From a marine group bacterium Sva0996 bin134 (GTDB lineage Bacteria > Actinomycetota > Acidimicrobiia > Acidimicrobiales > Bin134), in NCBI GenBank assembly GCA_002239105.1, contig MPNQ01000028.1, positions 1-41,843 of the forward strand: DNA of 41,843 bases, in the 5' to 3' direction. The translations under genes and the position numbers were made by a program. This document shows positions 23,554 to 31,831 of this stretch, in pieces. Each line of letters starts with the position of its first letter. Positions within the stretch are counted from its first letter, which is position 1. The notes beneath the pieces were generated by a model, which saw only the letters and a list, made by a program, of their open reading frames with translations, had not been told where the DNA came from and searched no databases.

Positions 23554-24330
23554 ATGACCCAGTTCCTGCATTCTGATCTCGGCCATCGATCATCTGGTGA
23601 TGTGCTAGAGGTGACGTTGACGAAGGGTGCCAACGTCCTTCTGCTCGACGAATCCAACTTTCAGCGGTATCGACGCGGCGATCGCTGCCAGTATCGGGGA
23701 GGTCTAGCGAAGAAGTCCCCGGTTCGCATTCAGATTCCTCATGCGGGGCGCTGGCACGGCGTTGTGGACATGCGCGGTCTGAGGGGCTCGACGAATGCTG
23801 GGTTCCGTGTGATCAACGGATCGGCGCTGCGACCGCTGCCGACCATTCGAGAGCACCGGGCTGAAATCCAGCAGATTGCCGACAACCTCATTGATTCGGT
23901 ACCCCGTCACTCTGTCGAGAATCGTGAATTCGATGTATTCATATCGCATGCCTCTGAGGACAAGGACCAAATCGTGCGTCCACTGGCTCATGCACTCCGC
24001 GATCGAGGGCTTGAAGTCTGGTATGACGAGTTCGTCCTCAAGATCGGCGACAGTCTGCGGCGGCGAGTTGATGAAGGAATTGCCCGGAGCCGGTTCGGGC
24101 TAGTGATCATCTCAAGGCCCTTCTTTGCCAAGGACTGGCCCCAGCATGAACTAGACGGACTTGTGACCATGTCCCTAGATGGCCGCCAAGTCCTACTTCC
24201 GGTTTGGCATCAGATCACCAAGGATGAGGTGATTGCAGCAAGTCCGAGCCTTGCCGACAAGGTGGCTCTGCGCACGGCCGACTATGGAATCCAAGAGATT
24301 GCTGACGAAGTCGCTGCAGTGATTTCCTAG
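23554..24330 (+). CDS. DUF1883-TIR domain protein, probable defence effector
   Basis: A 258-residue, two-domain protein. Residues ~1-92 match DUF1883 ('FLHSDLGHRSSGDVLEVTL', 'NVLLLDESNFQRYRRGDRCQYRGG', 'KSPVRIQIPHAGRWHGVVDM'), a small beta domain of unknown ligand. Residues ~126-258 are a TIR domain ('FDVFISHASEDKD', 'GLEVWYDEFVLKIGDSLRRRVDEGIARSRFGLVIIS', 'DWPQHELDGL'). Glu199 occupies the position of the catalytic Glu in NAD-cleaving TIR enzymes. Bacterial TIR proteins often act in anti-phage systems by NAD depletion or nucleotide signalling; that role here is inference. TAGGGT ends 6 bases before the ATG, suggesting a leaderless mRNA. No partner gene is adjacent on its strand. Confidence 0.85.
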   Translation: MTQFLHSDLGHRSSGDVLEVTLTKGANVLLLDESNFQRYRRGDRCQYRGGLAKKSPVRIQIPHAGRWHGVVDMRGLRGSTNAGFRVINGSALRPLPTIREHRAEIQQIADNLIDSVPRHSVENREFDVFISHASEDKDQIVRPLAHALRDRGLEVWYDEFVLKIGDSLRRRVDEGIARSRFGLVIISRPFFAKDWPQHELDGLVTMSLDGRQVLLPVWHQITKDEVIAASPSLADKVALRTADYGIQEIADEVAAVIS

Positions 24331-24335
24331 TAATC

Positions 24336-24350
24336 TCCCGCCCACCGGGA
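24336..24350 (+). terminator. Weak stem-loop after the TIR gene
   Basis: TCCCG (24336-24340) pairs with CGGGA (24346-24350) around CCCAC and is followed by only three T. It could be a weak terminator for the TIR gene. Confidence 0.3.
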
Positions 24351-24352
24351 TT

Positions 24353-24376
24353 TGAGTTTCCCCCTGGAAGTGGAGA
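24353..24376 (+). repeat. Orphan copy of the IS terminal inverted repeat
   Basis: The 24 bases from TGAGTTTCCCCC to GTGGAGA closely match the left end of the adjacent IS (TGAGGTTCCCCCC...GTGGAGA at 24434), in the same orientation and 81 bases away. No transposase sequence follows it, so it looks like a remnant of another copy. Confidence 0.65.
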
Positions 24377-24433
24377 ATGGGTTCTTGTGGTGGGGGCGTG
24401 GTCCTATTCGAATTCTAGGGGGCTTGTCATGGA

Positions 24434-24458
24434 TGAGGTTCCCCCCTTTTTGTGGAGA
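24434..24458 (+). repeat. Left terminal inverted repeat of the IS
   Basis: Begins TGAGGTTCCCCCC and ends GTGGAGA. It matches the complement of the right end except at one base after TGAG and in the 4-base centre. Confidence 0.8.
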
Positions 24459-24479
24459 CATCGTCTATAAGGAGATGCG

Positions 24480-24764
24480 ATGTCTAGACAACGACGAAGG
24501 TTCGATTCGGAGTTCCGTGATGGGGCGGTCCGGATCGTCAAAGAGACCGGCCGTCCGGTGGCCCATGTGGCCCGGGACCTCGGTGTGAACGAGGGCACGC
24601 TGGGCAACTGGGTGCGCCGAGACCAGGCCGAGGGGGCTGGCGGGTTGACCGCCGATGAGCGGGCCGAGCTGGCCCGGCTCCGCCGCCGGGTCGCGGAGCT
24701 GGAGATGGAGCGTGATGTCCTCAAACGATCCGTGGTCCTTTGGGTCAACGAGGCCACTCGATGA
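24480..24764 (+). CDS. IS3-family transposase OrfA
   Basis: A 94-residue DNA-binding subunit. The N-terminal helix-turn-helix '[45 protein letters not shown]' recognises the terminal repeats; it is followed by a leucine-zipper-like helix '[28 protein letters not shown]'. AAGGAG lies 6 bases before the ATG. Its stop overlaps the orfB ATG as ATGA, so orfB may be made by coupling rather than by the -1 frameshift typical of the family. It looks intact. Confidence 0.9.
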   Translation: MSRQRRRFDSEFRDGAVRIVKETGRPVAHVARDLGVNEGTLGNWVRRDQAEGAGGLTADERAELARLRRRVAELEMERDVLKRSVVLWVNEATR

Positions 24765-25528
24765 CCGCCGAGATGGCCGGGTTCATCGATGCCCAAAGGA
24801 CCGGCCACGGCGTGCCTCACGCGGTGTCACTGCGGGCGCTGGGCGTTGCGCCGGCGACGTTCTACAAGCACCTCAACCGGCCGCCGACCCCGTCCCAGCA
24901 GCGCCGGGCGGCGCTGGACGCCGAGCGGAAGCGGGCGTTCGACGAGTCCCAGCGCACCTACGGGTCGCCCAGGGTGCGCGCCCAGCTTCGCCGTGACGGC
25001 CTGTCGGTGTCGAAGAAGACGGTGGAGGCGTCGATGGCCCGCCAGGGCCTCTGTGCCCGCCCCAAGCGCAAAAAGGGCCTGACCAGCCGAAACCCCGGCG
25101 CTGTTGCCCCGTCGGACTTGCTGGGGCGCGACTTCGGCGCCGCCGAGATCAACCAGAAGTGGTGCGGCGACTTCAAAGAAGTCAAAACCGCCGAGGGACC
25201 GGTGTTCTTGGCCACCGTCGAGGACCTGTGCTCGCGGCGCATGGTCGGCTTCGCCACCTCCAACGACTACCCGACCGCGGAGCTGGCCAAAGCCGCGGTC
25301 AACACCGCAGTCGCCACCAGAGGCGGCGACGTCAAAGGCGTCATCTTCCACTCCGACAAAGGATCCCAATACACCTCCGGCGAGTTCGCCAAAGCCTGCC
25401 GCCGCCTCGGCATCGCCCGATCCACCGGAAGAACCGGCAACGCCCTGGACAACGCCCCCGCAGAGTCGTTCTTCTCCACCCTCCAGCACGAGCTCATCGA
25501 TAGAATACGAACAAGCCCACACCCCTGA
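24761..25528 (+). CDS. IS3-family transposase OrfB, C-terminally rearranged
   Basis: A DDE integrase-type transposase. Visible are the HTH_21-like '[32 protein letters not shown]', the rve core with first Asp in 'KWCGDFKEV', second Asp in '[11 protein letters not shown]' and Glu in '[16 protein letters not shown]'. After 'LQHELID' the frame ends as 'RIRTSPHP'. The usual C-terminal segment with 'YN..R.H' is absent. In the next frame the same DNA reads '[13 protein letters not shown]' up to a stop at 25556, which looks like the genuine OrfB C-terminus. An internal deletion of roughly 40 codons with a frame change is therefore likely, leaving the enzyme inactive. Confidence 0.85.
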   Translation: MTAEMAGFIDAQRTGHGVPHAVSLRALGVAPATFYKHLNRPPTPSQQRRAALDAERKRAFDESQRTYGSPRVRAQLRRDGLSVSKKTVEASMARQGLCARPKRKKGLTSRNPGAVAPSDLLGRDFGAAEINQKWCGDFKEVKTAEGPVFLATVEDLCSRRMVGFATSNDYPTAELAKAAVNTAVATRGGDVKGVIFHSDKGSQYTSGEFAKACRRLGIARSTGRTGNALDNAPAESFFSTLQHELIDRIRTSPHP

Positions 25529-25543
25529 TCCCCAAAAACAACC

Positions 25544-25568
25544 TCTCCACGATTAGGGGGGAAGCTCA
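25544..25568 (-). repeat. Right terminal inverted repeat of the IS
   Basis: The complement reads TGAGCTTCCCCCCTAATC then GTGGAGA. Its TAA supplies the stop codon of the interrupted minus-strand gene next to it. Confidence 0.8.
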
Positions 25569-26341
25569 CAGGCATCATGAAGGGCTCCGACAGGATCGTC
25601 TCGCTGAAGGCAGACTGCCAGCTTGTCGGGTGGCCATCGGCCTTCGTAAGGCTTGTTGGTGCGCGCGTCTATTTCAGGTCGCAGGGACCGCAAATGGTCA
25701 TCCAGGCGGGAATGAAACATCGCCGCTGCCACCACCACCAAGAGGCCGCGCTTGGCGGCTGCTCTAGTCGTATCTCTCGGTTTGCCCTTCACGGTCTGCG
25801 ACACCGGCAAGTCCAGCTCTTTTGCCAACTCCCACATTTGATTGGCGGTAATCTCCTCGCACGCCTGCGTAAGCGCATCGTCCAGCGACTTGGCCACAGC
25901 TTCGGGGTCACCCCGCTGCTCCGGCATCAGCCGCACAACCCGAGCGAGGTCATGGGGTCTCCCCGAAGCAAATTGCTCTGAAGGGAGCACTGCCCATTCC
26001 AGCACCGTCGCATCGTCAAATCGTTCAACGCGCAGTCCGCCGGGATAGCTCACGGCGACGGCCTCATGGGCGACTGCCTCGCCAAGTTCATGTTCTCTCA
26101 ACCGCTTTCGAGCATCAGCCAGTGCCCCACGCTGGTTGTCTATCTCGGCCTCAATGGCGATCACCAAGGTTCCGATTTTTGCTTCTACATCGAATCTCTT
26201 CTGGGCCGAACCTGGCTGCTGTTTCTCTGACCGAACTATGTCGACTCCCGCAGCTTTGAGGAGTTGGGCCAAGCGAACGTTCAGTGCGGCCTCGAAGTCC
26301 GCGCCACCACCATTTGAGGACTCGTTGTCCAGGTTCCCCAT
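25553..26341 (-). CDS. PD-(D/E)XK-like protein, 3' end cut off by the IS
   Basis: A 262-residue product; its last codons and its TAA lie inside the IS terminal repeat, so the native gene was longer. Residues ~14-95 look like a restriction-endonuclease fold: 'DFEAALNVRLAQLLKAAGV', then 'KRFDVEAKIGTLVIAIEAEI', where Asp and Glu are spaced as in PD-(D/E)XK nucleases, though the final Lys is replaced. The following 'LPSEQFASGRPHDLARVVRLMPEQ' and 'RAAAKRGLLVVVAAAMFHSRL' resemble what I recall of the N-terminal part of large N6-adenine methylase or restriction proteins; if so, the methylase half is lost. GGAGAGG lies just before ATG 26341. It follows the 1380-residue gene by 71 bases in the same direction, so they were probably one operon. 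Confidence 0.65.
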   Translation of the reverse strand: MGNLDNESSNGGGADFEAALNVRLAQLLKAAGVDIVRSEKQQPGSAQKRFDVEAKIGTLVIAIEAEIDNQRGALADARKRLREHELGEAVAHEAVAVSYPGGLRVERFDDATVLEWAVLPSEQFASGRPHDLARVVRLMPEQRGDPEAVAKSLDDALTQACEEITANQMWELAKELDLPVSQTVKGKPRDTTRAAAKRGLLVVVAAAMFHSRLDDHLRSLRPEIDARTNKPYEGRWPPDKLAVCLQRDDPVGALHDACELPP

Positions 26342-26412
26342 GCCTCTCCTTGCCTAGCTGCCTGCCGACCTGCGGGTATGGTAGTGGCCTTGGCGGTAGT
26401 AGAAGTGCGGCG

Positions 26413-29400
26413 CTAGTAGTCGAATCCGGCCTGGCGGATGTCGTGTGGTGTGTTTCGGTCGTTGGCGATGTGCTGGTAGCTGTTGGCAAGGTCGGTGTAG
26501 ATGGATGAGGTTCTGGGCCATCTGGGTTTCAGTTGGCGGCTGATTGCCCGGTACCGCTCTTCGAGTGCCCTGTATTTTTGCCTGCCGCCGTCCGAGGAGA
26601 AACCGATCATGCCAAGGCTGTTGAACACGGCAGCGGAGTACCCGGCCTCCATATCCTCGCTTGCGATGTCTTCGATCACGTCGCAAACCGCGGGGTCGGG
26701 TACGCCTTGTTCGTTGGTGGGAGCGGCGGCGAGGGCAGAGCCTATGGCGCGGTCTCCCATCTCGAGGCAGCCTGCCTCAGATAGGCGTTTGCGGGCCTGG
26801 GCTATCCAGTCGCGGAGGCGACCAGCGTCGACTTGGCCGGCTTCGTCTAGTCCGGGGGGGACGGCCCATTCGTGGAGCAGTCCGTATGCTGCGAGGGACT
26901 GCTGCGATTCTCGGTCTTCGCCGACATTGGCAGCGGTTTGGGTTTCGGATTCGTCCAGGTATGCGACTTTGGCGACCTCGGCGAAGAAGTCCGGGTCTTC
27001 GGCCAGCATTTTGTTCAAGCAGTGCGTCTTGGCCCCCCAGCCGAGCAGGGGAAGATAAAGCCATTCGATTCGGGCAACCTCCTCTTCGCCGACGATGTCG
27101 GTGTGCCGATTGATCGCTTCAACGAGCTCGGTGAGCGAGTAGTGGTCCAAATGGATGGTCTCGCCGTTGTCCTGCTCGGCCAGCATTTCTAGCAATTCCG
27201 CGGCAGCGCGGGCGCATTCGGGATCCTCTGCGAAGAGGTAGCTGTAGTCGGCCAAAAGGTTGACGGCGGCTCCCGCTCGCCCAGCGCGTCCTAGGCGACG
27301 GGCCGCTTCCACTTCCAGGTCGTTGCCGGACGGCAAGTCGCTTTCGGTGAGCGTTTCCCAGTACTTGTCTCGGATTTCTTCGTCCTTCTCGTCGAGCCGC
27401 TCCCATGCTCCCTCGGGATCGCGAGATGCTCTCAGCAATCCGGCAATGACTTCAGGCGAAGAGCTGGCGGCTATTTGGCTGTCGATCAGTGCCCATCCGT
27501 CTTGTTCGAATCTCGCTGCGAAGTAGGCCCAAGCGGCCTCAAAGGCGCGCGGCTCGTGGCCGGCAAGCCCCACTCTCATGGTGCCATCGCATTCTGGCGG
27601 CGAAACGCTGGCCAAAGCGGCCCCAACATTTCTCGGAGCTCTCACCGTCGCGGCGAACTGAAGCACAGCCTTGGCCCCTCCTTCGGCATAGATGTCGGCC
27701 ACGGCCTCGGTTCGGCGCTCCCTCAGGGCGGCATCTCGTGCTCGGAAGTCAGTGTCGTATGGCGACAGGTCGTCTAGGAGCAGCCTGGCATGGGGCTGGA
27801 AGAGCCATCGGTGCCGGTCTGAGGCGGATAGGGGCTCCAATCGGGGCATCAGTGCCTCAAAGTCGTCTATCTCCGCTGGCGGCAGTGCCCAGTGGGCGTC
27901 GTTGAACCTTCGATGGCGGACGACCATGTCGCGCAGGGCATGCCACAGGGCTGCGCGTGCTGGCTCTTCGGCGGTTTCGGCGAGCCCGCCCAGTTCGCGC
28001 AACAATTGGGCGCGGGTTGGCGGGAGCAACCTGCCGCAGTCGGAGATGAGGTCGGCGTAGCGGGTCGGCTCAGAAGAAGCCCAAGAGATCATCGAGGCGG
28101 AAGCACGGGACACGGCATCGTAATACTCACCTTTGGTGACGGGTTTGCGGTCTGCCTTCCAAGTGCGACAACGCGGCGTGTGCCCGTCGCTCTTGGAAGA
28201 GCCGGGCGACGGAAGCATGGACGCCGCTGTCCGCCATGCGGCATCGGGATGGCGGATGTGCAGTGCTTCCAATACCGCGATCCGGGTGTCCAGTGAGGCC
28301 GAGGTGTTGGGCATCCAAGGGCACATGATGCCCCTGAGCGCCACAGCAGGCTGCTCTCCGCCCCCCGCCTCATTGGCCTCCTTGCCCCGCTCTGCGAGCT
28401 CTGCGAGCAGGTCGGCAGCCGCGTGAAGGTGATCTGGCGACCAAGCCAGCACATCCAGAGCGGCAACGAGCTGGAGCCGGAAGCGTCCCATGGAGATTTC
28501 AAGCAGGTTGTCGTTGCTCTCCAACAGCGCCTGCGCCAAAGGGGAAGTCTCATCAGCCATCCCGGATCGCACACCCCGTAGGAATTCATCGGGAGCGGCC
28601 TCAGCCAGTACGGGCAGATGTTGCGCGAGCGCCTGCCAGCGGGCGGGTCCAGGATTCGAGTTGGCAGATGACAGCAGCCCCGCGACCGTGCCGGCAACTA
28701 CGCCCGCGGCCCCGGCGGGCAGGCGCTCCCCGCTCTCGGCCAACACAGCTAGCGACCCCGCGAGCCCTTTCTTGAGACGCTCGGAATGGGCCGCCGCGAT
28801 TCCCTCGATTTGCGCCTGCACCAACTCGGCGCCGTTTAGGCCTACGAGAGGATCATGCTCTCCGAGGACCTCAGCAGCCAGCTTGGCGAGGTCGTTGAAC
28901 TCGGATTGTTGGAATCGGCTGCCTATCGCATGGAACGCGTCAGCCTGCGAGACGGCGTGCCACCTTGTCCCCACGCGAACAAGAGGTGGCTCGCTATCTC
29001 CCAAGAGCTTTTCGAGCTTCTCCACGATGCTCGGATAAGCCGATTCACAGAAGCGCTCGACCGCGGTCCGGTCGCCCTCATGGGATTCGTCCCAGCAGCC
29101 GAGCAGAAGACAGCGCCGCAGCACCGGATCCCCCTCGTCGGCCCAAGACGGCCGATGCAGTTCGGGCCTTCTTGCCAGACGGCGGCGCAAAGCCAACAGG
29201 TTCCTCCGCCCCAAGCGGGCAAGCTCCCATGCCTCGTCGTGATCGAAGCCCTGGGCGCGCAACGCCTCAGACGCCTCCGCAATGTCAATCCCCTCCACAA
29301 CGACATCGGCAACGTCGCTGCCGGGAACGGGGACAACCGCGCACTGCGGGCGCCTCGGCGACAGACCATCGGCGACATCCTTGGACTCGACCACCACTGC

Positions 29401-30555
29401 CAGGGCGCTGCCAGACCCGGCCTGCCTTGAAGGCGGGACAAGCAGGCGCCGCGCCGTGTCCCTGTCGTCCACATACAGCGCATCAGCGAGCTTCCCGCTT
29501 CCGTTCTCCGTGGCGGCGAGCGCGGCCGCGATGAACGCCAGCATTTCCACGCCGTGGACGCTGCCGCCGACCGTGACAATTCCGCCGGCAGCACACGCCC
29601 GCCGGAGCTCCTCAGCGGTCTCCCGCCGACCGGCGAGGACCACGCCATCGCCCAACGGGCTGCGGGTGGACTCCAACCATCGCCCCCACCACTGTCGAAG
29701 AGGCTCGACACCGCTGACCGGGTGGCCCATCTCCTCTCGCAGCCACGTCGTCGCCTCGGGCGCCTCTGCCAGCCACGCGGCCAGATGGTCGACATTGAGG
29801 GCACGTACCTCACGGAAATCGCCCTCAGCCGACCTCTGTTCCTCGAATGCCCGCGCTTTGGTCCACGGCCCGCAATTGACTGCCACGTAGGCCATCGCAG
29901 CTCTTTCTTCGGCAGGAACCCTGTCACGGCGCTTCTCATAGTCGCTGTTTGCCTTGCGCTGAGCGTTCCTGTCGGTGGACAGCTCCCAGCCAGAGCGACC
30001 CTTCGGCACGTATGGGTGCCCCCCATCGCATTCGACCAACCCGTCCCAACCGCCCGACAGAGCGCCAGTTCCCGAAGGGAAATCGATTCTCGTATTGCTG
30101 GGGACGGTCTCGCTGATCAGGCGTCTGACAAGCTCGGGCAGCTTCAACCCCGCCCCCTCAGTATCGGCCCACGCGAGCAAGTCGCCGCGCTCCACACGCA
30201 AACCCCTGGGAACATAGCTGCCCCGCTTCCCGCCAACGGACGCCCCATCACCGCTCCCAGCACCTCCAGAGGATGGGAAGGCACCGTTTCCTGCGGGTTC
30301 AGAAGTTGAAGCCGTGGCCTCATCGGTGCCAGGTGCCCCAGCGACCAGCTCCACAAGCGGGACGCCGAGCGCCTCCGCCAATGCACCCAAAGCGGCTATG
30401 GTCGGATTGCCTTTTCCCTGCTCAATGCGTGAGACATAAGGAACCGACAGCCCGCACATCTCAGCCAACCGGGCTTGAGAAAGCCCAAGCGACAGCCTCG
30501 CCGACCGCACCCGCCCCCCAATATCGGCATTAGGTGGCATATTGGACTGCGTCAT
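26413..30555 (-). CDS. Xre HTH plus restriction-endonuclease-like giant protein, candidate defence gene
   Basis: A protein of 1380 residues from ATG 30555 (a GTG at 30573 would add six). Residues ~9-70 are an Xre helix-turn-helix ('RVRSARLSLGLSQARLAEMCGLSVPYVSRIEQGKGNPT'). An Ala/Gly/Ser linker follows. Residues ~125-280 look like a PD-(D/E)XK-type nuclease: 'GWDGLVECDGGHPYVPKGRSGWELST' then 'KANSDYEKR', with candidate Asp, Glu and Lys. Residues ~300-480 ('VVLAGRRETAEELRRA', 'VEMLAFIAAAL', 'ALYVDDRDTARRLL') recall the core of STAND-like proteins but lack a Walker A motif. The remaining ~900 residues are helix-rich and may form a repeat scaffold. The function is unproven; this mix fits a self-regulated anti-phage sensor and effector. 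There is no clear Shine-Dalgarno sequence; TAGCAT 8 bases upstream of the ATG suggests a leaderless mRNA. Confidence 0.8.
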   Translation of the reverse strand: MTQSNMPPNADIGGRVRSARLSLGLSQARLAEMCGLSVPYVSRIEQGKGNPTIAALGALAEALGVPLVELVAGAPGTDEATASTSEPAGNGAFPSSGGAGSGDGASVGGKRGSYVPRGLRVERGDLLAWADTEGAGLKLPELVRRLISETVPSNTRIDFPSGTGALSGGWDGLVECDGGHPYVPKGRSGWELSTDRNAQRKANSDYEKRRDRVPAEERAAMAYVAVNCGPWTKARAFEEQRSAEGDFREVRALNVDHLAAWLAEAPEATTWLREEMGHPVSGVEPLRQWWGRWLESTRSPLGDGVVLAGRRETAEELRRACAAGGIVTVGGSVHGVEMLAFIAAALAATENGSGKLADALYVDDRDTARRLLVPPSRQAGSGSALAVVVESKDVADGLSPRRPQCAVVPVPGSDVADVVVEGIDIAEASEALRAQGFDHDEAWELARLGRRNLLALRRRLARRPELHRPSWADEGDPVLRRCLLLGCWDESHEGDRTAVERFCESAYPSIVEKLEKLLGDSEPPLVRVGTRWHAVSQADAFHAIGSRFQQSEFNDLAKLAAEVLGEHDPLVGLNGAELVQAQIEGIAAAHSERLKKGLAGSLAVLAESGERLPAGAAGVVAGTVAGLLSSANSNPGPARWQALAQHLPVLAEAAPDEFLRGVRSGMADETSPLAQALLESNDNLLEISMGRFRLQLVAALDVLAWSPDHLHAAADLLAELAERGKEANEAGGGEQPAVALRGIMCPWMPNTSASLDTRIAVLEALHIRHPDAAWRTAASMLPSPGSSKSDGHTPRCRTWKADRKPVTKGEYYDAVSRASASMISWASSEPTRYADLISDCGRLLPPTRAQLLRELGGLAETAEEPARAALWHALRDMVVRHRRFNDAHWALPPAEIDDFEALMPRLEPLSASDRHRWLFQPHARLLLDDLSPYDTDFRARDAALRERRTEAVADIYAEGGAKAVLQFAATVRAPRNVGAALASVSPPECDGTMRVGLAGHEPRAFEAAWAYFAARFEQDGWALIDSQIAASSSPEVIAGLLRASRDPEGAWERLDEKDEEIRDKYWETLTESDLPSGNDLEVEAARRLGRAGRAGAAVNLLADYSYLFAEDPECARAAAELLEMLAEQDNGETIHLDHYSLTELVEAINRHTDIVGEEEVARIEWLYLPLLGWGAKTHCLNKMLAEDPDFFAEVAKVAYLDESETQTAANVGEDRESQQSLAAYGLLHEWAVPPGLDEAGQVDAGRLRDWIAQARKRLSEAGCLEMGDRAIGSALAAAPTNEQGVPDPAVCDVIEDIASEDMEAGYSAAVFNSLGMIGFSSDGGRQKYRALEERYRAISRQLKPRWPRTSSIYTDLANSYQHIANDRNTPHDIRQAGFDY

Positions 30556-30568
30556 CAGAATATATGCT

Positions 30569-30618
30569 ATCACAGCTTGTCTGACTACAGTGATACCTCA
30601 CTCATCTAGGCTTGAGTG
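30569..30618 (-). promoter_or_regulatory. Dyads upstream of the Xre/endonuclease-like gene
   Basis: Two inverted repeats lie just upstream of the likely start: ATCAC-N16-GTGAT (30569-30594) and CACTCA-N8-TGAGTG (30599-30618). They are candidate operators for the gene's own Xre domain. They are short, so chance is possible. Confidence 0.35.
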
Positions 30619-30703
30619 CCATGGACGAGTCTGGGATGCTGCAGGGCAGATCCGGTCTGTGGGCATGAGAAGCCACGGGATTTCTCGCTCAAGTTGCTAT
30701 GGG

Positions 30704-30722
30704 TTGTGCTAATATCGCACAA
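30704..30722 (+). promoter_or_regulatory. Operator palindrome over the -10 box and start of the Xre-ImmA gene
   Basis: TTGTGC-TAATATC-GCACAA is a perfect 6-bp inverted repeat with a 7-base centre. The centre holds TAATAT, a good -10 box, and the last base is the A of the ATG at 30722. A protein bound here would block the promoter, and transcription should start at or next to the ATG. Self-repression by the Xre domain is the natural inference. Confidence 0.6.
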
Positions 30723-31831
30723 TGGAGGATATGGCCGAGGAAATCCAGTTAGGCGCGCGCATTGCTGAGGCCCGTGATCTTGCGGGGCTGACCCAAGAGC
30801 AGATTGCTTCGAAGACAGGCTTAGGCCGAACGGTAGTCGCGAAGATCGAGAAAGGAACGCGCAAGCTGGGTGCGACAGAGCTTGTGGCGCTTGCTGATGC
30901 GCTTGATCGACCGGTTGATTGGTTTTTTACATCCTCGCCGCCGGCAGTGGTCAGCCGACGTTCCGATCCACTGGTCGGCGGCCAGTCGAGAATTCTCGAC
31001 ACACGAGTAGAGCGGATCGCCCGTGACATCGATTTTCTTGCGAGCGAGGGAGAACTCCCTCCCCTGGCAAGGTTTGAACTCGACCCACCGTCCACTATCC
31101 AGGGTGCCGAACAGGCAGCAATCAAATTGCGTCAACATCTTGGGACACCGAATGGACCGTTGTTGGAACTTCAAACACACGCGGAACAGGTGGGGCTATT
31201 CACATTCTCCCTTGATCTCGGCAAGAACGGAGGAGATGCCGCATACGTGGAGGTGGGGGAAGTTGGGGTTGCAGTAATAAATGGCGCGTCTGAGCCGGGG
31301 CGACGCCGATTCAACCTTGCACATGAGCTTGGCCACCATGTGTTCATGGACGCCTATGCACCGGAGGTTGGACTATCGCCTCAAGACGAGCAGGAGAGGC
31401 TGATCAACGCATTTGCAATCCACCTGTTGTTGCCGCGTCTTGATGCCAACGCTCTTTGGTCAGAGTTCGGGACCAACCATCGGCTTACGGCGGTTGCTGC
31501 CGCTGTTCGCTACCGGTTGAGCTGGTCGGCGGTATGCGCGCAGCTCCGCAATGTTGGTGTGATCGATGCTGGAATCCGCGAAGAGCTTGCGGGCCAACCG
31601 CCGTCTGGGGCGGACTTCATTGAGCTAGGAGAACATTGGGTATCCGAACTCGATCCACCTTCTGTGCCTCCCCAGTACGGCAGGAAAGTTCTGTCGGCGT
31701 ATCGAAGGGGAAAGCTCACCGCCGCTCGAGCTACCGAGCTTCTGTGGGGAACTGTCGACCGCATTGGGCTGCCACCTCAAGACGACATCCCACTTGAGGC
31801 CTATCGGAGAGCGTTCGAACTCGAAGCGTGA
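30722..31831 (+). CDS. Xre-ImmA metallopeptidase
   Basis: A 369-residue fusion. Residues ~10-68 are an Xre helix-turn-helix ('ARIAEARDLAGLTQEQIASKTGLGRTVVAKIEKGTRKL'). Residues ~125-300 are an ImmA/IrrE-type zinc peptidase with 'FNLAHELGHHVF' (HELGH at 201-205) and 'QERLINAFAIHLLLP' carrying the third-ligand region. Such proteins cleave or remove repressors and antitoxins in response to stress. ATG 30722 is favoured because the promoter palindrome ends there; an in-frame ATG at 30731 is the alternative. The stop overlaps the GTG of the PIN gene, so the two are coupled. It looks less GC-rich than the core genes. Confidence 0.9.
   Translation: MEDMAEEIQLGARIAEARDLAGLTQEQIASKTGLGRTVVAKIEKGTRKLGATELVALADALDRPVDWFFTSSPPAVVSRRSDPLVGGQSRILDTRVERIARDIDFLASEGELPPLARFELDPPSTIQGAEQAAIKLRQHLGTPNGPLLELQTHAEQVGLFTFSLDLGKNGGDAAYVEVGEVGVAVINGASEPGRRRFNLAHELGHHVFMDAYAPEVGLSPQDEQERLINAFAIHLLLPRLDANALWSEFGTNHRLTAVAAAVRYRLSWSAVCAQLRNVGVIDAGIREELAGQPPSGADFIELGEHWVSELDPPSVPPQYGRKVLSAYRRGKLTAARATELLWGTVDRIGLPPQDDIPLEAYRRAFELEA

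Larger units (their letters stand above)
24434..25568 (+). mobile_element. IS3-family insertion sequence, internally deleted
   Basis: An element of about 1135 bases with imperfect 25-base terminal inverted repeats sharing TGAG-N-TTCCCCCCT-N4-GTGGAGA (24434-24458 and the complement of 25544-25568). It carries orfA and orfB. The 3' part of orfB has lost the segment between 'LQHELID' and a typical C-terminus, with a frame change, so the element is probably dead. No matching target-site duplication is visible (GGA on the left, CAG on the right). Confidence 0.85.

Noticed and set aside
24426..25579. TCATG near both ends of the IS as a possible target-site duplication.
   Set aside because: The copies are 2 and 6 bases away from the repeat ends and so cannot be a normal duplication.
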